Origin: Bacillota bacterium
GTDB lineage: Bacteria; Bacillota; Sulfobacillia; JAIMAT01
DNA length: 41,439 bases
Reading direction: 5' to 3'
Assembly: GCA_023511835.1 (NCBI GenBank)
Contig: JAIMAT010000011.1
Coordinates: 1-41,439, forward strand
Both the position numbers and the translations under genes were made by a program. Positions 8,762-17,143 of this stretch are shown here, piece by piece. Below the pieces are notes generated by a model. That model did not search any database and had not been told where the DNA came from. It was given only the letters and a program-made list of their open reading frames with translations. Position 1 is the stretch's first letter; every line of letters starts with the position of its first letter.

Positions 8762-9700
8762 TCAGAGCTCGTCCAGCAGCCGCTCCGCCTCCTCCGGGTC
8801 GATCTCGCCCCGGGCCAGCGCCTCGAGCACGGCGCGGGCGTCGGGGTAGCGGCGGCCCGGCGCGGGCGGCTCGGGCCCCGCCGCCGGCGCCTTACCCGGC
8901 TGGCCGAAGAGGCGGACGCGGCCGGCACCGGTGCTCAGGCGGATCCAGCCGCTCCCCGGGCCCAGCTCGTCCACCGAGTAGAGGCCCACGCCGCCGCGCC
9001 GGGTGAAACGGATCCCGGCCGTGCCCTCCACGCTGCCCGCGCCGGTGCGCACCTCGAGGCGGCCGCCGCGGACGCCGTCCAGGTAGAGGCTGACGTCGCC
9101 GAAGCCCGAATGCACCTCGATGCGTGCCTCGCCGTCGCTCTCGGGCCGCAGCTCCACCTGCCCGGCGCCGCTGCGGAGCGAGGCCTCCCGGCCCACGCGC
9201 GCCGCGAACGCCACGTCGCCCGCCCCCGAGCGGATCTCCGCCTGCTCGAGGAAGCCCCCCCGCACCCGTACGTCGCCAGCCCCGCTGTGCACCAGGAGGC
9301 GCCCGCGGTGGCCCTCCACCGTCACGTCGCCCGCCCCGCTGTCGACGCGCAGCTCGCCCGAGCAGGCGCGGACGTGCACGTCGCCGGCCTTCACCTCCAC
9401 CCGCCCGGAGCCGCCCAGCCCGGCCACCTCCACCTCGCCCGTCGCCTGGACGTCCCACCGCTCCAGCCCCGGCGGCGCGGTCACCTGGAGCCTCGCCCCG
9501 GCGTCGGCCGCAAGCCAGCTCCTCCAGCGCACCGGCATCTCGATGCGGAGCCGCTCGCCCTCCCGGTCCACCCGCGCCTCCGGCGGCAGCTCCAGGCGCC
9601 AGCCGTCGCCCGCCTCGAGGCGGAGCGCCGCCAGGCGCCCCCGGATCTCCAGCGCGCGCACGCCCTCGAAGTCGCCGCGCCCTTCCTCTCGCTCCGCCAC
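8762..9700 (-). CDS. DUF4097-like beta-repeat protein with C-terminal SHOCT-like helix pair
   Basis: The 312-residue product is dominated by short beta repeats with a SGAGDV-type turn at residues 121, 139, 158, 177, 198, 219 and 257, mostly 18-21 residues apart. This is the pattern of DUF4097 (adhesin-like, single-stranded beta-helix) proteins. The last 30 residues ([20 protein letters not shown]...) form a SHOCT-like helical hairpin, often found at the C-terminus of such bacterial proteins. No signal peptide or membrane segment is visible, so it is probably cytoplasmic or surface-associated by other means. The gene starts with GTG and follows the MFS transporter by about 50 bases on the same strand. 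Its function is unknown; related proteins are linked to envelope stress, which is only a family-level hint. Confidence 0.85.
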   Translation of the reverse strand: MAEREEGRGDFEGVRALEIRGRLAALRLEAGDGWRLELPPEARVDREGERLRIEMPVRWRSWLAADAGARLQVTAPPGLERWDVQATGEVEVAGLGGSGRVEVKAGDVHVRACSGELRVDSGAGDVTVEGHRGRLLVHSGAGDVRVRGGFLEQAEIRSGAGDVAFAARVGREASLRSGAGQVELRPESDGEARIEVHSGFGDVSLYLDGVRGGRLEVRTGAGSVEGTAGIRFTRRGGVGLYSVDELGPGSGWIRLSTGAGRVRLFGQPGKAPAAGPEPPAPGRRYPDARAVLEALARGEIDPEEAERLLDEL

Positions 9701-9749
9701 CCGCGCCTCACCCCTTCCCGAACGTCCCGCCCCATCCCGGCCGGCCGCG

Positions 9750-11000
9750 TCACGAGGAGGCGGCCCGGCCCGCCTCCTCCCCGCCCGCCCGCGGCGCCCA
9801 GCGCTCCACCTCCAGCAGCTCCGGCGCCGCCAGAAGCGACAGGAGGACGACGAGAAGCGCCAGCAAGGCGGCTCCGGAGAAGATCCAGGGGAGCGCCAGG
9901 CGGTCGCCGAGAAGGCCGCCCAGCATCTCTCCCAGCGGCGTCAGCGCCATGACCAGCGTGGAGAGGAGGCCCAAGACGCGCCCCAGCATGGCGGGCGGCA
10001 CCCTCCACTGGAGGAGCGTGGTCACCGACACGTTCACCCCGGCGTTGAGGAGGCCGATGCCGAAGAGGAACAGGGCGTCCAACCCCGCGCTCCGGCTCCA
10101 GCCCAGCCCGGCCAGGAGGAGCGCCTGCAGGAGGACGGAGCCGATCAGCCGCCGCCCCCGCGGCTCCAGCCGCAGGAGGCCGAGGAGGAGACCGCCCGCC
10201 AGCGCGCCCGCCGAGAAGGCGGCGCCCAGCGTCCCCAGCACCTGCGGCCCGGCCTGGAAGAGGCGCCGGACCACCACCGGCAGGAGGACGAAGGCGCCGT
10301 TGAAGGCCAGGTTGAGAAAGGTGGCGACGGCCAGCAGGCCGACCAGCGGCCTCTCGCCGGCCACCCAGCCGAGCCCCTCGCCGAAGTCGCGGAGAAAGCC
10401 GCGCCTCGCCCCTCCGCCGCCCGCCACGCGGACGCTCCCCAGGCTTCCCGCCAGGAGGAAGCCCAGCGCCGAGCAGGCGTAGCTGCCGGCGTCGGCCGCC
10501 GCCGCCGACCAGGGCCCCCAGGCGCCCGCCAGCCAGCCGCCCAGCGCCGGCCCGGCCACGCGCCCCAGGTTCTGCGCCGTCCAGACGAGGCTGTTGGCCC
10601 GGGGGAGCTGCGGCGCGGGGACCACCTCGGGCCAGAGCGCGCCCATGGCGGGGTTGAAGAAGGCGAAGCCGGCCGCGTCCAGCATCAGCAGGAAGTAGAC
10701 CAGCGCCACCGGCGCCCTCCCCGCCAGGAGGACGGCCGCCAGCGCCACCATGACCAGGCCCCGTGCGCCCTCCAGGGCGACGAGGTAGCGCCGGCGCGGG
10801 AGGCGGTCGGCGACGACGTCGCCCGGCGCGGCCAGCGCGGCCATGACCAGCGCCTGGGCCGCCTCCGCCCCCGAGGCGCCCGAACCGGTCACCGAGACCA
10901 GGTTGGCCAGCCCCAGAAGGAGGAAGGCCCGGTTCCGCCGGAGCGGTCCTCCCCCCGCCTCGCGCCGCTCCCCGCCACCCGCCGCGCCACCGTCTGCCAT
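9750..11000 (-). CDS. MFS transporter (EntS/MFS_3-like)
   Basis: A 416-residue hydrophobic protein of the MFS_3/enterobactin-exporter-like group, with the loop 2-3 signature ADRLPRRR and a repeated membrane-segment pattern. The ATG at 11000 has a near-perfect AAAGGAGG eight bases upstream, so the start is firm. The N-terminal part is odd. Between NLVSVTGSG and VVADRLPRRR there are about 20 fewer residues than such proteins usually have, as though the second half of TM1 and the start of TM2 were lost by an in-frame deletion. The rest looks intact. It is the upstream partner of the DUF4097-like gene and divergent from the esterase gene. The substrate is unknown; exporters of this group often carry drugs or siderophores. 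Confidence 0.85.
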   Translation of the reverse strand: MADGGAAGGGERREAGGGPLRRNRAFLLLGLANLVSVTGSGASGAEAAQALVMAALAAPGDVVADRLPRRRYLVALEGARGLVMVALAAVLLAGRAPVALVYFLLMLDAAGFAFFNPAMGALWPEVVPAPQLPRANSLVWTAQNLGRVAGPALGGWLAGAWGPWSAAAADAGSYACSALGFLLAGSLGSVRVAGGGGARRGFLRDFGEGLGWVAGERPLVGLLAVATFLNLAFNGAFVLLPVVVRRLFQAGPQVLGTLGAAFSAGALAGGLLLGLLRLEPRGRRLIGSVLLQALLLAGLGWSRSAGLDALFLFGIGLLNAGVNVSVTTLLQWRVPPAMLGRVLGLLSTLVMALTPLGEMLGGLLGDRLALPWIFSGAALLALLVVLLSLLAAPELLEVERWAPRAGGEEAGRAASS

Positions 11001-11210
11001 GGCCCCGCCCTCCTTTGCCATCATTGATCGTGATATGCGAGAAGTCAATGTTCCATTTGATATTCGCTATTTGTCGTCGCAACGAGATGGGCGTCGGAGG
11101 CGGGCCGCGGGGCTGGCGGCCGGCCGGCCAGGAGCGACGCCCCCGCCGACGAAGTAGGGCCGAGCGGCCGGCCGCTGCAGCGGAGCCGGCCGCGCGGGGA
11201 GGTGGTGGGC
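11001..11210. promoter_or_regulatory. Divergent promoter region of MFS transporter and esterase
   Basis: This 210-base gap between divergent genes contains an A/T-rich island at 11020-11085, conspicuous against the surrounding GC-rich sequence. It probably holds promoters in one or both directions. On the minus strand, TTGACT-N17-AATGAT (11048-11020) looks promoter-like but would start transcription almost at the ribosome binding site, so I do not call it. No clear operator dyad was found. Confidence 0.35.
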
Positions 11211-12107
11211 ATGGCCAGCGCGGAGAGCCAGGCCATGCGGCAGATGCTGCTCCGGCAGAGGGAAGCCGCGCGGAGGGCGGCGCCCCCCTCCGTGGAGGAG
11301 CAGCGCAGGCAGCTGGACGCCATGGGCGGCCTGCTTCCTCTGGCGCCGGACGTGGTCGTCCGCCGGGCCGAGAGCGGCGGCGTTCCCGGCGAGTGGATCG
11401 ACGCGCCGGGCGCGCGGGCGGATCGCGTCCTCCTCTACCTGCACGGGGGCGCCTACTCCATGGGCGGGCCCGCCTCGCACCGCAGCCTGGTGGCCCGCCT
11501 GGCGCGCGCCGCGGCCGCGCGCGGTCTGCTGGTCGACTACCGGCTGGCGCCGGAGCACCGCTTCCCGGCGGCGGTGGAGGACGCGGTGGCGGCCTATCGC
11601 GGCCTGCTGGCCGCCGGCCTGGAGCCCGGGCGGATCGTCCTGGCCGGCGACTCGGCCGGGGGCGGGCTGGCCGTGGCCACGCTGGTCGCCCTGCGCGAGG
11701 CGGGCCAGCCGCTGCCGGCGGGGGCGGCGCTCCTCTCGCCCTGGACCGACCTGGCGGGAACGGGCGAGACGCTCAGGACGCGGGCGGAGCGCGATCCCTG
11801 GATCGATCCGTCGGGCATCGGCGGGGCGGCCCGGCTCTACCTGGGCGAGGAAGACCCGCGCCACCCGCTGGCCTCGCCGCTCTACGCCGAGCTGGGCGGG
11901 CTGCCGCCGCTCCTCATCCACGTGGGCGAGGACGAGGTGCTGCTGGACGACGCCCGCCGCCTGGCCGAGCGCGCCCGCGCCGCGGGCGTGGAGGTGACGC
12001 TCCGCGTCTGGCCGGAGATGTGGCACGTCTTCCAGGCCTTCCCCATGCCCGAGGCGGAGGAGGCCATCGCCGAGATCGGCCGCTTCGTCCAGGCGCGGAC
12101 GCCGTGA
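11211..12107 (+). CDS. Alpha/beta-hydrolase, hormone-sensitive-lipase-like esterase
   Basis: A 298-residue esterase of the HSL (family IV) group. It has the oxyanion-hole motif HGGAY (residues 78-82), the nucleophile elbow GDSAGG (Ser148), the acid in GEDEVLLDD (about Asp241) and the catalytic His in MWHVF (His272). The YRLAPEH segment is also family-typical. It would hydrolyse short acyl esters in the cytoplasm; the natural substrate is unknown. The ATG at 11211 was chosen over an upstream GTG because GGGGAGGTGG ends four bases before it. The gene converges on asnB with only 13 bases between the stops. Confidence 0.92.
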   Translation: MASAESQAMRQMLLRQREAARRAAPPSVEEQRRQLDAMGGLLPLAPDVVVRRAESGGVPGEWIDAPGARADRVLLYLHGGAYSMGGPASHRSLVARLARAAAARGLLVDYRLAPEHRFPAAVEDAVAAYRGLLAAGLEPGRIVLAGDSAGGGLAVATLVALREAGQPLPAGAALLSPWTDLAGTGETLRTRAERDPWIDPSGIGGAARLYLGEEDPRHPLASPLYAELGGLPPLLIHVGEDEVLLDDARRLAERARAAGVEVTLRVWPEMWHVFQAFPMPEAEEAIAEIGRFVQARTP

Positions 12108-12120
12108 GCCGCTCCGCTTC

Positions 12121-14145
12121 CTAGGGTTGGAGCCCGGCCGGCGGCGTCCCGCCCGCCGCCGGCGCCGCCTCCGCCAGCGCCGCGCGGCCGGCGGCGGGCC
12201 GGTCGATCCAGCGGCGGAACCAGAGCTCCAGCATGAGCAGCGCGAAGAGCTGCCGGGCGGCCAGACCGTCGGCGCGCGAGGCGGCCGGGGCGGCGCCCGG
12301 GCCGCCCGCGGCCCGGCGGAGGAGGCGCTCCACCTCCTGCCGCCGGAAAAGGCCGCGCTCGGCCAGGCGGCGCGAGAGGAGGAGCTCCTCGGCCAGGGGG
12401 CGGAGCTCCTCGCGCAGGAGACGCGCCACCGGCGCGGTGAAGCCCAGCTTCCTGCGCTCCGCCGGCCCCGGGGGCAGCCGATCCGCCAGAGCACGGCGCA
12501 GGATGTACTTGAACGAGCGGCCGCGCACCTTGAGGCGGGCGGGGATGCGCGCCGCCAGCTCGACCACGCGGTCGTCGAGGAAGGGCACGCGGAGCTCGAC
12601 GGAGTGGGCCATGGTCAGCTTGTCCGCCTTGAGGAGCGTATCCCCGGGGAGCATGCAGGTGACGTCCATCTCCAGCATCCGCGCCAGCGGGTCGGCCGCG
12701 GCGCCACCCGCCGCCGGCGGGCGCGGCTCCCGGCCGAGTTCCGGCCCGGCGCGCAGACCGGGCTCCAGGAGGCGCTCCCGCGCCGCCTCATCGAAGAGGC
12801 CGCCCACGCAGAGGTACCAGGCGTCCACCGGCAGGAGCGCCCGGCGCAGCCAGTTCCGCCCCGGGAGCGGCGCGGGCCAGCGCTCCGCCCAGCCCGCCAG
12901 GCGCGCCCGCAGGCCTGGCGGCAGGCCGGCCAGGAGCCTCCCGGCCGCCGCCGCCCGGTAGACCGCATAGCCGCCGAAGAGCTCGTCGGCGCCCTCGCCC
13001 GAGAGGAGGACGCGACCGTGGCGGTGGACTTCCTGGCTGATCCGCTCCAGGGGGAAGACGGTGGGATCGCCCAGCGGCTCCTCCAGTGCGTCGACGACGG
13101 CCTCCAGGCGGTCGGGCAGCTCCGCCGTCTCCACCACCACCTCGTGGTGGCGGGTGCCGTAGCGCCGGGCCGTGGCGCGCGCCTCGTCCAGCTCCCAGAA
13201 GCCGGGCAGCGGCTCGCCCCGGCGCGCGAAGCCGAGCGAGAAGGTGTCCAGCGGCCGGGAGGCGCGGGAGGCCGCCAGCGCCAGGAGGGCGGCCGAGTCG
13301 AGACCGCCGCTGAGGAGGAGGCCGACGGGGACGTCGGCCTGGAGGTGGAGCTCCACCGCCTCGGCCAGCGTGGCCTCGAGGAGGCGGGCGGCCTCCGCCT
13401 CCCCCTCCGGGCCGGAGGCGGGCGCGGCGCCGGCGACGGCCGCCGCCTCCTCCCCCGCCCCCGCACCGCCGGGCCAGCTCCAGTAGCGCCCCCCGCGGGC
13501 GCGGCCGCGCCGGACCACCAGGTAGTGGCCCGGCTCCAGGCGGCGGATGCCGCGGAAGAAGGTGGCCGCGCCGGGGACGAAGCGGTAGGCGAGGTAGGCC
13601 TCCAGCGCGGCCAGGTCGGGTCTGGCCTCCAGGCCGGGCAGCGTGAGGAGGGCGCGGATCTCGGAGGCGAAGGCGAAGCCGCCGCCGGGGAGGGCGGCGA
13701 CGTAGAGCGGCTTGATGCCGAGCCGGTCGCGGGCGAGCAGGAGCTGGCGGCGCCGCCGGTCCCAGACGGCCAGGGCGAACATGCCGCGCAGGCGGCGGAG
13801 GGCGGCCACACCCTCCTCCTCGTAGAGGTGGGCGATCACCTCCACGTCGCTGCGCGAGCGGAAGCGGTGTCCGCGCTCCTCCAGAGCGCGGCGGAGCTCG
13901 AGGTGGTTGTAGATCTCGCCGTTGCAGACGACCGCCACCGAGCCGTCCTCGCCGGAGAGCGGCTGGCGGCCGCCCTCGGGGTCGAGGATGGCGAGGCGGG
14001 TGAAGCCGAGGCCCATCCCGTGCTCCACCAGGAGCCGCTCCTCGTCGGGGCCGCGGTGCGCCATCTGCCGGCACATGCCGGCCAGCCAGGCGGCGGGTGG
14101 CCGCTCGCGGGGGTCGGGGGGCTGGAGGCCGCAGATGCCGCACAA
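12121..14145 (-). CDS. asnB: Asparagine synthetase, glutamine-hydrolysing
   Basis: The 674-residue product makes asparagine from aspartate, ATP and glutamine. The N-terminal glutaminase domain needs Cys at position 2, which fixes the start as the TTG at 14145 (TTG-TGC-GGC-ATC gives M-C-G-I). The long upstream extension in the same open frame must be excluded. Further glutaminase landmarks are RGPDEE (31-36) and CNGEIYNHLE (74-83). The synthetase domain has the PP-loop SGGLDS (279-284) and the SGEGADELFGGY segment. Both active sites look complete. An alanine/glycine-rich insert (about 226-250) joins the domains. A GGAGGAG lies somewhat far upstream (about 13 bases). The gene is alone on its transcript; no T-box was recognised in its leader. 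Confidence 0.95.
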   Translation of the reverse strand: MCGICGLQPPDPRERPPAAWLAGMCRQMAHRGPDEERLLVEHGMGLGFTRLAILDPEGGRQPLSGEDGSVAVVCNGEIYNHLELRRALEERGHRFRSRSDVEVIAHLYEEEGVAALRRLRGMFALAVWDRRRRQLLLARDRLGIKPLYVAALPGGGFAFASEIRALLTLPGLEARPDLAALEAYLAYRFVPGAATFFRGIRRLEPGHYLVVRRGRARGGRYWSWPGGAGAGEEAAAVAGAAPASGPEGEAEAARLLEATLAEAVELHLQADVPVGLLLSGGLDSAALLALAASRASRPLDTFSLGFARRGEPLPGFWELDEARATARRYGTRHHEVVVETAELPDRLEAVVDALEEPLGDPTVFPLERISQEVHRHGRVLLSGEGADELFGGYAVYRAAAAGRLLAGLPPGLRARLAGWAERWPAPLPGRNWLRRALLPVDAWYLCVGGLFDEAARERLLEPGLRAGPELGREPRPPAAGGAAADPLARMLEMDVTCMLPGDTLLKADKLTMAHSVELRVPFLDDRVVELAARIPARLKVRGRSFKYILRRALADRLPPGPAERRKLGFTAPVARLLREELRPLAEELLLSRRLAERGLFRRQEVERLLRRAAGGPGAAPAASRADGLAARQLFALLMLELWFRRWIDRPAAGRAALAEAAPAAGGTPPAGLQP

Positions 14146-14266
14146 GCCGGTTCGCTCGCTCCTCCCGGCGACCCGGGGGGGCCGCCGCGGAAATTTCTGC
14201 CGGAGACAACCGGGCATAAGGATACCGCGAGCGGACGGCGGGAAAGAACCTGCCGCACGCGAGGGA

Positions 14267-14301
14267 GCGGGCGACGCGAAGAGGCCCGCGGCGTCGCCCG
14301 C
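14267..14301. terminator. Dyad between the vapC stop and the asnB start
   Basis: A perfect 11-bp inverted repeat (GCGGGCGACGC / GCGTCGCCCGC) with a 13-base loop lies in the 241-base gap downstream of vapC and upstream of asnB. It could end the toxin-antitoxin transcript or fold in the asnB leader. No T-run follows, so the role is uncertain. Confidence 0.35.
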
Positions 14302-14386
14302 CATCCGAGGAGCAGCGGCGCGATCGGAGACGAGGACCACCTCCGGCGCCAGGCGCCACTCCGAGCCCTCCCAGGCGGCCTCGTGG

Positions 14387-14827
14387 TCAGTCGTTCAACC
14401 CAGAACCCACGACGTCGAAGCCCAGCGCTTCCGCAGCCCGCGCCAGCCGCTCGTCCCGCGCCGCGAAGGTCATGGGGCTGGAGTGCTGCCGGGCCAGCCA
14501 CAGGGCCGATGCCAGGTGGACGGCGTCCATCCCGCCGAGCCCATGCTCCTCGGCCAGATCCCCGGCGATACGGGCCACCGCGCCCGTCGCCGGAAGGACG
14601 AACAGCGCCTCCCAGTCGGCCAGCAGGGCGGCCTTGATCCGGCTCAACGCACTCTCCGAGAGATCGCCCTCCCGATGGCGGCGTGCCATCGCACTCCGAA
14701 TCTCGGCGTAGGCGATCGCGCTCGTGGCCGCCACGTCAGCCTCCTCCACGAGACGGCGGACTCGGGCCGACCCGGGCTCCAGGACATAGAGCTTGACCAG
14801 AGCGCTGGAATCGAGGTAGGCGATCAT
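14387..14827 (-). CDS. vapC: VapC-like PIN-domain ribonuclease toxin
   Basis: A 146-residue PIN-domain protein with the expected four acidic residues: Asp6 (AYLDSSALVKLY), Glu42 (AYAEI), Asp101 (GMDAVHLA) and Asp125 (AARDERLA). VapC toxins cut tRNA or rRNA with Mg2+ and are neutralised by a small partner antitoxin. Here the partner is the gene immediately upstream, overlapping by four bases (ATGA), which means translational coupling. All catalytic residues are present, so the toxin looks functional. The pair lies between asnB and the sugar-acid operon, without other mobile-element genes. Confidence 0.92.
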   Translation of the reverse strand: MIAYLDSSALVKLYVLEPGSARVRRLVEEADVAATSAIAYAEIRSAMARRHREGDLSESALSRIKAALLADWEALFVLPATGAVARIAGDLAEEHGLGGMDAVHLASALWLARQHSSPMTFAARDERLARAAEALGFDVVGSGLND

Positions 14828-15099
14828 TCGGACCTCTCTTCACGAACGGCCTCGGAGAGCGAACGGGCCTCCGACAGCCTGGGAGCGACCGCCTCGGCCA
14901 AGCCCCGCGGCTTCCCCCCTTGCCATTCGGCCCCGATCCGCTCGGCCAGTGCCCGCAGCTCCGCCGCGACCCCACCCACCGGACCCAGCTGGGCCAGCGG
15001 CTTCCCGCGATCGGTCACCAGGAAGACCCCGCCCTTCGCCGCCCGGGAGAGAAACTGGCTGAGATGACTCTTCAGGTACCGGACGCCCACCCGTTCCAC
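14824..15099 (-). CDS. Phd/YefM-family antitoxin
   Basis: A 91-residue antitoxin of the prevent-host-death family, starting MERVGVRYLKSHLSQFL, the usual opening of this group. It continues with the FLVTDRGKPLAQLGP strand-turn segment. The N-terminal half binds DNA and autoregulates; the charged C-terminal half (rich in Glu/Arg/Ser) wraps the toxin. I chose the GTG at 15099 because AAGAGGTGG precedes it and the family consensus starts there; an ATG at 15123 has no good ribosome binding site. Its stop overlaps the VapC start. The likely operator lies in the 220 bases upstream, but no clear palindrome was seen. Confidence 0.88.
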   Translation of the reverse strand: MERVGVRYLKSHLSQFLSRAAKGGVFLVTDRGKPLAQLGPVGGVAAELRALAERIGAEWQGGKPRGLAEAVAPRLSEARSLSEAVREERSE

Positions 15100-15321
15100 G
15101 GCGACCACCTCTTGTGGCCCCATCTTACGACAGATGTAGTCCCGTCCTTTGCGCTCGCCCTCGGCCGCGTGCGCACCGGCAGGAGACGGCCGCCAGGGGC
15201 ACCGCATCTCCCCGCCCGTCCTGCCGGGGCGAGAGCAGCGCGCCTGCCCGATGCCCGCAACCGCAGATGCCGCTACCCCACGGCCAGATAGAAAGGGCCT
15301 CTGCCGGTCTGCCGGCCGGGG

Positions 15322-16359
15322 TCAGGCCCCCGGCACCAGCACCGCCCGTCCCTCGACGCGGCCGTGGGCCAGGTCGTCGAAGGCCTGGTTCATCTCCTCG
15401 AAGCGGACGCGGCGGACGCGCGGACGGGCGACGCCGCGGCGCGCCAGCTCCAGCACCTCGCTCAGCTCCAGCAGGCTCCCCCAGCTGCTGGTGGTCAGCT
15501 CGGCCTCATTGAGCAGGCCGGCGCTGAACTCCAGCTTGCCGCCGGCGAGGCCGACCACCACCACGCGCGCCTGGTGGCCGGCCATGGACCAGGCCTGGGC
15601 CAGGGTCGAGTCCGAGCCGACGAAGTCGATGACGCCCTGCGCGCCCTCCCCGCCGGTCAGCTCGCGCACCCGGGCCACCGGATCCTCCTCGCGCCCGTGG
15701 ATCACGTGGTCGGCGCCCAGCTCGCGGGCGATCTCCAGCTTGCGCGGGTCGACGTCGACGGCCACCACCGTGCAGCTCGGGGTGAGCGCCCGGGCGTACT
15801 GGACGCCGAACTGGCCGAGGCCGCCGACGCCGATGACGACCACCGTGCTCCCCGGATAGAGGCGGGGCAAGAGCTTCTTCACCGCGCGGTAGGGCGTCAG
15901 GCCGGCGTCGGTGAGCGGCGCCGCCTCCGCCGGGTCGAGGCCCTGGAGCGGCAAGAGGTAGCGGTAGGTGGGCACCAGCAGGTAGTCGGCGTAGCCGCCG
16001 GGCCGGCCGATGCCGACCCACTGGCGCACGTCGGTCAGCTGCTCCTGCCCCGACCAGGCGAAGCGGTCGGGCCGCTCGCTCCAGCCGCCATAGACGGCCA
16101 CCGCCTCGCCCGGGCGGAGGCTCTCGGGCACCGTCTCGCCCACCGCCTCCACCCAGCCGGCGTTCTCGTGGCCCAGGGTGAAGGGGAAGCCGGGCAGGAT
16201 GGGGATCTCGCCGCTCATCAGGTGCAGGTCGGAGTGGCAGAGGCCGGAGCCGCCGATGCGGACGAGCACCTGCTCGCCGCGCGGCTCCGGCACCGGTACC
16301 TCGCGGATCTCGAGGGGCTTCTTGTACTCCACCAGCTGTGCGGCACGCATGGTCCGGGC
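15322..16359 (-). CDS. Zinc-containing alcohol/sugar dehydrogenase (MDR family)
   Basis: A 345-residue medium-chain dehydrogenase. Catalytic zinc ligands are present in GLCHSDLH (Cys42, Asp45) and GHENAG (His65, Glu66). The Rossmann loop GVGGLGQFGVQ is intact, so NAD(P)-linked alcohol or polyol/aldose oxidation is plausible. The structural-zinc lobe is unusual: where many relatives have four cysteines, this protein has a cysteine-free insert around YGGWSERPDRFAWSG. The TTG at 16359 was chosen because a perfect AAGGAGGTG lies six bases upstream. It is the last gene of the galactonate-type operon, so it may oxidise the imported sugar to its lactone. That substrate is inferred only from context; a general alcohol dehydrogenase is the alternative. 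Confidence 0.88.
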   Translation of the reverse strand, partial: ARTMRAAQLVEYKKPLEIREVPVPEPRGEQVLVRIGGSGLCHSDLHLMSGEIPILPGFPFTLGHENAGWVEAVGETVPESLRPGEAVAVYGGWSERPDRFAWSGQEQLTDVRQWVGIGRPGGYADYLLVPTYRYLLPLQGLDPAEAAPLTDAGLTPYRAVKKLLPRLYPGSTVVVIGVGGLGQFGVQYARALTPSCTVVAVDVDPRKLEIARELGADHVIHGREEDPVARVRELTGGEGAQGVIDFVGSDSTLAQAWSMAGHQARVVVVGLAGGKLEFSAGLLNEAELTTSSWGSLLELSEVLELARRGVARPRVRRVRFEEMNQAFDDLAHGRVEGRAVLVPGA

Positions 16360-16440
16360 CAAGGCCGGCACCTCCTTACAAGGGGTTCTGGAGCGCCGGG
16401 AGCGGCGGGGATCCCCGCCGCCCCTCTTCGACACCCGTCG

Positions 16441-17115
16441 CTATTCTCCCCGCTCCCCGGGGGAGGCCGCCCCGCCCGGCCCGGCCTGCGCCCGCGCCGC
16501 CTCGGCGGCCGCGCGCACCGCCTCCGCCGCCGCGCGCACGTCGCCGGCCTGCGCCAGCGCCCCGCCCAGGCCCAGTGCCAGCGCCCCGGCCTCGAACCAG
16601 GCGGGCGCCGCCTCCGGGACGACGCCGCCGGTGGGGAGGAAGTCGACCCCGGGGAAGGGCTCGCGCAACGCCTTCAAGCCCGCCGGCCCGAGGGCGCCGG
16701 CGGGGAAGAGCTTGACCAGGCGGAGCCCCGCCGCCAGGACGGCCGCCAGCTCGCCCGGCGTCATCACCCCGGGCACGTAGAGGACGCCGGCCGCGCGGGC
16801 CGTCTCCAGCACCGCCGGCGTGAAGACCGGGCTGAGCAGGAAGCGCGCCCCCGCCGCCACCGCCTTCTCCGCCTGGGCCGCCTCCAGCACGGTGCCCGCC
16901 CCCACCAGCAGGCGGGGGTGGCGGCGCGCCAGCTCCGCGAGGACGGCGTCGGCCTCCGGAGTGTTAAAGGAAACCTCGATGACGCCCAGGCCCGCCTCCG
17001 CCCAGGCCAGCGCCCGCTCCAGGGCGGCGCCGGCGCTGGCCGCGCGGACGATGGCGACCAGGCGCTCCTCCCGGATCCGGCGGAGGACCGCCTCCCGCTC
17101 CGCTTCCTGCTCCAT
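16441..17115 (-). CDS. 2-dehydro-3-deoxy-6-phosphogluconate/galactonate aldolase
   Basis: A 224-residue class I aldolase of the Eda/DgoA family. The Schiff-base lysine is in LVKLFPAG (Lys135) and the catalytic Glu in VIEVSFNTP (Glu47). The phosphate-binding LPTGGV turn is also present. It cleaves 2-keto-3-deoxy-6-phospho-sugar acids to pyruvate and glyceraldehyde 3-phosphate, the last step of the pathway encoded here. Its position beside D-galactonate dehydratase makes the galactonate isomer (KDPGal) the likelier substrate, but KDPG cannot be excluded. It starts 28 bases after the IclR gene; the ribosome binding site is weak (AAGCGAG), suggesting coupling to upstream translation. Confidence 0.92.
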   Translation of the reverse strand: MEQEAEREAVLRRIREERLVAIVRAASAGAALERALAWAEAGLGVIEVSFNTPEADAVLAELARRHPRLLVGAGTVLEAAQAEKAVAAGARFLLSPVFTPAVLETARAAGVLYVPGVMTPGELAAVLAAGLRLVKLFPAGALGPAGLKALREPFPGVDFLPTGGVVPEAAPAWFEAGALALGLGGALAQAGDVRAAAEAVRAAAEAARAQAGPGGAASPGERGE

Positions 17116-17143
17116 CTCGCTTGGCCGGCCCCCTTCCGGCCGG

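Noticed and set aside
11020-11048. TTGACT-N17-AATGAT promoter for the MFS gene
   Set aside because: Transcription would start within the ribosome binding site, leaving no usable leader.
14146-14386. T-box or other riboswitch in the asnB leader
   Set aside because: A long dyad exists, but I found no T-box core sequence, specifier arrangement or T-run terminator.
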